Source of the DNA: Prolixibacter sp. NT017
Lineage (GTDB): Bacteria > Bacteroidota > Bacteroidia > Bacteroidales > Prolixibacteraceae
Direction: 5' to 3'
NCBI RefSeq assembly: GCF_009617875.1
Contig: NZ_BLAV01000001.1
Location: 682,001 to 746,000 of the forward strand
DNA: 64,000 nucleotides
Below, one piece after another: positions 60,056 to 64,000 of this stretch. The stretch's first letter is position 1, and each line of letters begins with the position of its first letter. Below the pieces are notes generated by a model. The model saw only the letters and a program-made list of their open reading frames with translations. It did not search any database and had not been told where the DNA came from. The position numbers and the translations under genes are program-made.

Positions 60056-60680
60056 ATCTCAGGTATTTTGTGATTCTACAAGTGAGTAATTTAACGTGCA
60101 ATTGCTCTGATTCCTTAAATTTACAATAAAGCTACCACGGCGAAAAGAATTTCCTGTTTAATAATGTGAAGAGATGTTACCATTGGTTTCGTACGCGGAG
60201 CGAAGGTATTATGCGTCTTTCTTTGGAATGATATCAGCGGCGCCGGAAACCTGTGATTATTTCATTCGTTCGCGAAAATGATGTTTTTGCACTGCAGGAC
60301 TATGAATTGAGCTTTACAAATGAGAGAAAACGAAAACTGGAGTGCCTTAAAATAGCCCCAAACGTTACTTTATATAATTCTTTCTGGGGTATCTTGCTAA
60401 GAAGTTAATCAAGTAATGTTTATTATTAAGAATTATTCTTAAAAGCGAGGTGCGACCTAAACCATGGTGCTTGCCTGTTGTTTACTAAAGTGAAAATGTT
60501 GCGGGAAAATGGTCATGATATCCCGGAAACAATTTTCGTTAAAAAGCATTTATCAAAATTCTATCAGGTGTTGATTTGGTTGATGATTAAAGTTGCTTGA
60601 TAAATGCCTTTAACACGGAGAGGATGTCCTGAAAAGGACATCCTCTCTTTTTGTTTTTGAAATCCGGTTGTAAATCAAGG
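60056..60680. other. 625-base gap with a possible 34-residue gene
   Basis: Mostly AT-rich with no large frame. On plus, ATG 60496 to TGA 60600 encodes 34 residues (MLRENGHDIPETIFVKKHLS ...) ending 17 bases before a strong plus-strand terminator (60618-60653). This could be a small protein gene, the tail of a decayed gene or part of a short RNA. I see no promoter that settles it. Confidence 0.35.
60618..60653 (+). terminator. Rho-independent terminator with no annotated upstream gene
   Basis: GAGAGGATGTCCT (60618-60630) and AGGACATCCTCTC (60635-60647) form a perfect 13-bp stem with a GAAA tetraloop, followed by TTTTTG. It points rightward, yet the nearest large gene on plus ends at 59696. Confidence 0.85.
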
Positions 60681-62702
60681 TTACCGGGCGGGAGTAAAAC
60701 GGATGGCAGCACCTCCGCCGGGGGCTAAGTTCAGGCGTAATGTGGTACGACGGTTGACTTCCTTTTTAGTAATCTCAATGGATACCGGGTTGTTGCTGTA
60801 GTTGGCCTGTGGGCCGTCGAGGTACATCTCGGCCGTGTATTTTCTTCCCTTTGCCAGGAAACTCAGCGGGACTTCAATCTTTCGCGGGTCTTCATCCGTA
60901 ATAGCTCCCAGGTACCAATCGCGGCTGTTCCGGTCTTTCCGGATAACCGTAACATAATCGCCAATTTCACCATTAATAGCTTTGGAATATTCCCAATCGA
61001 CGGGAACATCGTGAATGAACTGAAAGGCCGGGTGCCCCTGGTAATTTTCGGGTAAATCGGGAACCATTTGCAGTGGACTGTAGAGTACAACATAAAGTGC
61101 CAATTGCTTGGCCAGTGTGGTATTGACCTGGTTGTGCGGCTTGTCTTTCAGCGTAAGTTCAAAAATACCAGGTGTAAAGTCCATCGGGCCAGCCAGCAAG
61201 CGGGTAAAAGGCAGAATGGTGGTGTGTTCCGGCGGATTCCCTCCATCTTCGCTCCAGGCATTATATTCCTGTCCGCGGGCCCCTTCTCCCGACATAAGAT
61301 TGGGATAGGTTCGCCGCAAACCAGTAGGGATGATGGGCTCATGAACATCGAGCATGATGTGCCGTTTGGCTGCTTCCTGAACCATATGTAAATAATGATT
61401 GACCATGAACTGCCCGTGATGCCACTCTTTTCCATTTACGCGCGAACCAACATAACCGGTTTTCACATAATGGACACCGTATTTCTGATAGAAGTTGAAA
61501 GCAGAATCGAGTTGCTGTTCGTAATTGGCTACATCGGCACCTGTTTCGTTGTGACCGATTAGTTGTACACCCTTTTTGCGCGCGTAGTCGGTTATTTTTT
61601 TGATGTCGAAATCGGGATAAGGCTTGGTGAAACTGAATTTCCAGTCTTCCCAGCCTTGGTTCCAACCTTCGACGAGCACTGCCCCAATGCCGGCCTTCGC
61701 GGCAAAGTCGATGTACTTCATCACATTTTGCGTGTTAGCTCCATGTGTGGGAGAGTACTGCCAGGTTTCTTTTCCGAGGTGCAACGACCACCAGATTCCT
61801 ACAAATTTTGTTGGTTTTATCCAGGAAACATCTCCCAGTTGATTCGGCTCATTCAGGTTGAGGAGCATTCGTGAATTCATCAATCCGGCGGCGGTTGAGG
61901 AAACCAGAACGGTCCGCCAGGGAGTAACCCGGGGAGCTGATGTTTTTACTTTCACACCATCGGACCACGGCACCAGATCGCAACGCAGTTTATTATTTCC
62001 CGAATGATATAATGACATGGAAGCATAATCGACCAGTGCAGCTTCATGTATACTGATATAGTTTCCGCTTTTGGTTTCCAGCGTAAGCGGTGTACAAACA
62101 GTATCTGTTAATTCTGAAAGAGGATGGCTGGTGTAAAGATACTCGTAACGGTTGTCGCCATATGCCGGAATCGACCAGGCAGTGTGGTCGCCGCTGAAGG
62201 CGAACCCTGTCACTTCGTTGGATATTTCGAAATCTTTCAGGTTTTCTTGCCCCGGGAACTCGTAACGGAAAGCAAAGCCTTCGTTGTACACTCTGAATAT
62301 AATGTTCATTTTCCGGTGCAAACCATGCTGTTCTTTCAGTTCAATCTTTAACTCACGGTAGTTGTTCCGAATCTCCTTTTGCTCACCCCAGGGCTGTGTC
62401 CAGGTTTGGTCGACCTGATCGCGGTCGAACCGGGTGGCAACGAAATCATCGAGTAGATTGGGAGCGCCTTTTAATTCGAAGCCCAGTTGCGATTTATAGA
62501 ATAGTGGTTTTTCGCCCAGTTTGGCCGAATAGAAGGGTTTTCCTTCGTGGTCGAGATAGAAGGTCACGTTCAGTGTTTCGTCGGGAGAGACGACTGTTCG
62601 GGAAGTGGTTGGGTTTTCCTCGCAGCGACTTAAAATGAATATGGCAGCGATGATGAGAAATACGGTACTGATGGCGGGAAATATGTTTGGGTATTTTTTC
62701 AT
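60681..62702 (-). CDS. Glycoside hydrolase family 97 lipoprotein
   Basis: 673 residues. The signal ends with a Cys in FILSRCEEN (lipoprotein). The GH97 N-terminal beta domain (TVVSPDETLNVTFYLDHEGK) and the catalytic barrel (WKFSFTKPYPDFDIKKITDY; MLDVHEPIIPTGLRRTYPNL; SGEGARGQEYNAW) are present, followed by a C-terminal beta domain (VTVIRKDRNSRDWYLGAITD). GH97 includes inverting alpha-glucosidases (SusB) and retaining alpha-galactosidases; the Glu set that separates them cannot be fixed safely by eye. It acts in the periplasm or at the outer membrane. Monocistronic here. Confidence 0.92.
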   Translation of the reverse strand: MKKYPNIFPAISTVFLIIAAIFILSRCEENPTTSRTVVSPDETLNVTFYLDHEGKPFYSAKLGEKPLFYKSQLGFELKGAPNLLDDFVATRFDRDQVDQTWTQPWGEQKEIRNNYRELKIELKEQHGLHRKMNIIFRVYNEGFAFRYEFPGQENLKDFEISNEVTGFAFSGDHTAWSIPAYGDNRYEYLYTSHPLSELTDTVCTPLTLETKSGNYISIHEAALVDYASMSLYHSGNNKLRCDLVPWSDGVKVKTSAPRVTPWRTVLVSSTAAGLMNSRMLLNLNEPNQLGDVSWIKPTKFVGIWWSLHLGKETWQYSPTHGANTQNVMKYIDFAAKAGIGAVLVEGWNQGWEDWKFSFTKPYPDFDIKKITDYARKKGVQLIGHNETGADVANYEQQLDSAFNFYQKYGVHYVKTGYVGSRVNGKEWHHGQFMVNHYLHMVQEAAKRHIMLDVHEPIIPTGLRRTYPNLMSGEGARGQEYNAWSEDGGNPPEHTTILPFTRLLAGPMDFTPGIFELTLKDKPHNQVNTTLAKQLALYVVLYSPLQMVPDLPENYQGHPAFQFIHDVPVDWEYSKAINGEIGDYVTVIRKDRNSRDWYLGAITDEDPRKIEVPLSFLAKGRKYTAEMYLDGPQANYSNNPVSIEITKKEVNRRTTLRLNLAPGGGAAIRFTPAR

Positions 62703-62941
62703 ATGTCTGTTAGATTAGGCTACGTTTATTAGTACAAATAATTTACTGAAAAAGTTTGAAACGGCCTCAGTGATTTTGATTTGATACTTTAGTTAAAGCT
62801 ATCGGAAACGACACGGGGAATGGAATTTGCGCTGGCGTTATGATTCCTGTTCAACGAAAAATGCTTTTCTTTACGCCGGACAGATAGCTTTAGAATTTCC
62901 GGGCGAATCCTTACATTTGAACTGCTAAAACCATTGATGCA

Positions 62942-64000
62942 TTGAAAAAGACGACACAACAACATATCATCGGATTATTTGAGAAAACGTTTGGCGAGAA
63001 AGTAACGGATATCGAGGTATTGCCACCTTCCGGTTCCTATCGGGAATATTGCCGGTTGGTTTCGGACAAACGTAACGTGATTGGTGCCTGGAATGAAGAC
63101 GATAAAGAAAACCGGGCGTTTATCGAATTTTCGAAAGCGTTGCGGACAAGTGGTATCAATGCGCCGGAGATATACAGCGAGGAAACCGAAAAGCATATTT
63201 ATCTGCAGCAGGATTTGGGGAATACCACCTTGTTCCAGTTTCTGAGTGATGTTCGTGAAAAAGATGGTTTTTCGGAGAAGATAGTCGATGTGTACCGCAA
63301 GGTGGTGTCGCAGTTGCCAAAAGTACAGATTGAGGCCGGGAAGAATATCGATTATAGCTATTGTTATCCGCGCGATGCATTCGATCGGCAATCGATGATG
63401 TGGGACCTGAACTACTTCAAGTATTATTTTCTGAAGTTGGCCAAGATTTCGTTCGACGAACAATCGCTGGAGGACGATTTTCAGCGTTTCACCGATTATT
63501 TGCTGGAGGTTGAAAGAGACTTTTTCCTCTATCGCGATTTCCAAAGTCGCAACGTGATGTTGATGGACGGCGAACCCTGGTTCATCGATTACCAGGGAGG
63601 ACGAAAAGGAGCGTTGCAATACGATTTGGCATCATTGCTGTATGATTCGAAAGCCGACATTCCGCAACCGGTTCGAGATGAGTTACTGGAAGCATATCTC
63701 GATGAATTAGAAAAATATCATCCGGTTAACCGGAAAGATTTCCGTGAATATTTCTACGGCTACGTTTTGATTCGTATGATGCAGTCGATGGGGGCGTATG
63801 GATTCCGTGGATTTTATGAAAAGAAAGAGCACTTCCTGAAGAGTATCCCGTATGCGTTGGAGAACCTGGTGATTGTGCTCGATAAATTTTCGTTCCCAAT
63901 TGAGTTGCCGGAACTGGAAAAGGTTCTCCGTTCGTTGCCGGAATCAGAAACACTGAAGAAGATTGCGTCGAAGCAGGATGAAATGACGGTTCGGATTACC
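62942..64000 (+). CDS. APH-type sugar kinase/phosphotransferase, probably with RapZ C-terminal domain (3' end beyond window)
   Basis: 353 codons are visible and the frame is open at the right edge. TTG 62942 is the only start after the stop at 62918. Kinase motifs: SGSYREYCRL (nucleotide loop), LYRDFQSRNVMLMDGEPWFI with the catalytic Asp and Asn (the usual His before it is Tyr), and DYQGGRKGALQYDLASLLYD (metal site). The end visible here, ETLKKIASKQDEMTVRIT, is what usually precedes a RapZ-type domain in Bacteroidota homologues. It resembles AmgK-type amino-sugar kinases. The substrate is inferred only. Confidence 0.7.
   Translation, partial: MKKTTQQHIIGLFEKTFGEKVTDIEVLPPSGSYREYCRLVSDKRNVIGAWNEDDKENRAFIEFSKALRTSGINAPEIYSEETEKHIYLQQDLGNTTLFQFLSDVREKDGFSEKIVDVYRKVVSQLPKVQIEAGKNIDYSYCYPRDAFDRQSMMWDLNYFKYYFLKLAKISFDEQSLEDDFQRFTDYLLEVERDFFLYRDFQSRNVMLMDGEPWFIDYQGGRKGALQYDLASLLYDSKADIPQPVRDELLEAYLDELEKYHPVNRKDFREYFYGYVLIRMMQSMGAYGFRGFYEKKEHFLKSIPYALENLVIVLDKFSFPIELPELEKVLRSLPESETLKKIASKQDEMTVRIT

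Noticed and set aside
60056..60495. tRNA or riboswitch in the long gap
   Set aside because: No cloverleaf, conserved TTCGA-type arm or riboswitch core could be recognised by eye.

Overview
The window comes from a Bacteroidota chromosome. The evidence is a SusC/SusD pair, an UpxY-type NusG paralogue, a GH97 hydrolase, FtsX-type permeases with a sigma-54 two-component pair, a DUF422/CrtYcd carotenoid cluster and TAnnTTTG-type promoters. Gene content fits a Marinilabiliales/Prolixibacteraceae-like marine or sediment bacterium, but the species cannot be read from the sequence. No rRNA, tRNA or CRISPR array was seen.

Region 1 (1-14.4 kb, all genes on the minus strand) is a surface-polysaccharide locus. 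It is read from an UpxY-type antiterminator (14385) through an 850-base leader, an SLBB export protein, a GxxExxY gene, a Wzz-type chain-length protein, a winged-helix regulator, MNT/HEPN genes, ugd, and finally pseB-pseC-pseF-pseG, which runs off the left edge. Its gaps are filled with repeats. One family, about 32 bp and built from ATTACGCGAATT halves, forms terminal inverted repeats around both GxxExxY (PD-(D/E)XK-type) genes, also occurs alone, and is found once in frame inside ugd. This looks like a small repeat-plus-nuclease element family.

Region 2 (15.1-31 kb) holds a SusC-SusD-lipoprotein transcript with a strong terminator, an outer-membrane barrel, an SpmA/SpmB-like membrane protein, kdsA, rarA, TPR proteins and tag.

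Region 3 (29.6-38.1 kb) is a divergent carotenoid cluster. crtI-crtB-lycopene cyclase lie on plus; crtD-cruF-crtW-acyltransferase-glycosyltransferase lie on minus. The set predicts a monocyclic 4-keto, 1'-hydroxy, 3',4'-didehydro carotenoid that is glycosylated and acylated.

Region 4 (39.6-48.5 kb) is the most novel part. Two small secreted proteins with ENWMxxxxYW repeats and a MacB/FtsX ABC transporter each have a TGGCAC sigma-54-like promoter 43-46 bases before the start codon. Each also has a tandem pair of 16-bp palindromes upstream, 21-22 bp apart. An NtrC-type response regulator and its kinase are encoded beside them. I propose that these form one regulon.

Region 5 (48.6-64 kb) holds a CE2-like esterase, a catalytically degenerate tyrosine-recombinase-like protein, a sialate O-acetylesterase and a PhzF protein. 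It continues with an AmmeMemoRadiSam cluster whose radical-SAM gene is frameshifted, a creatininase-family protein, a DsrE protein, a GH97 lipoprotein and a partial kinase/RapZ-type protein.
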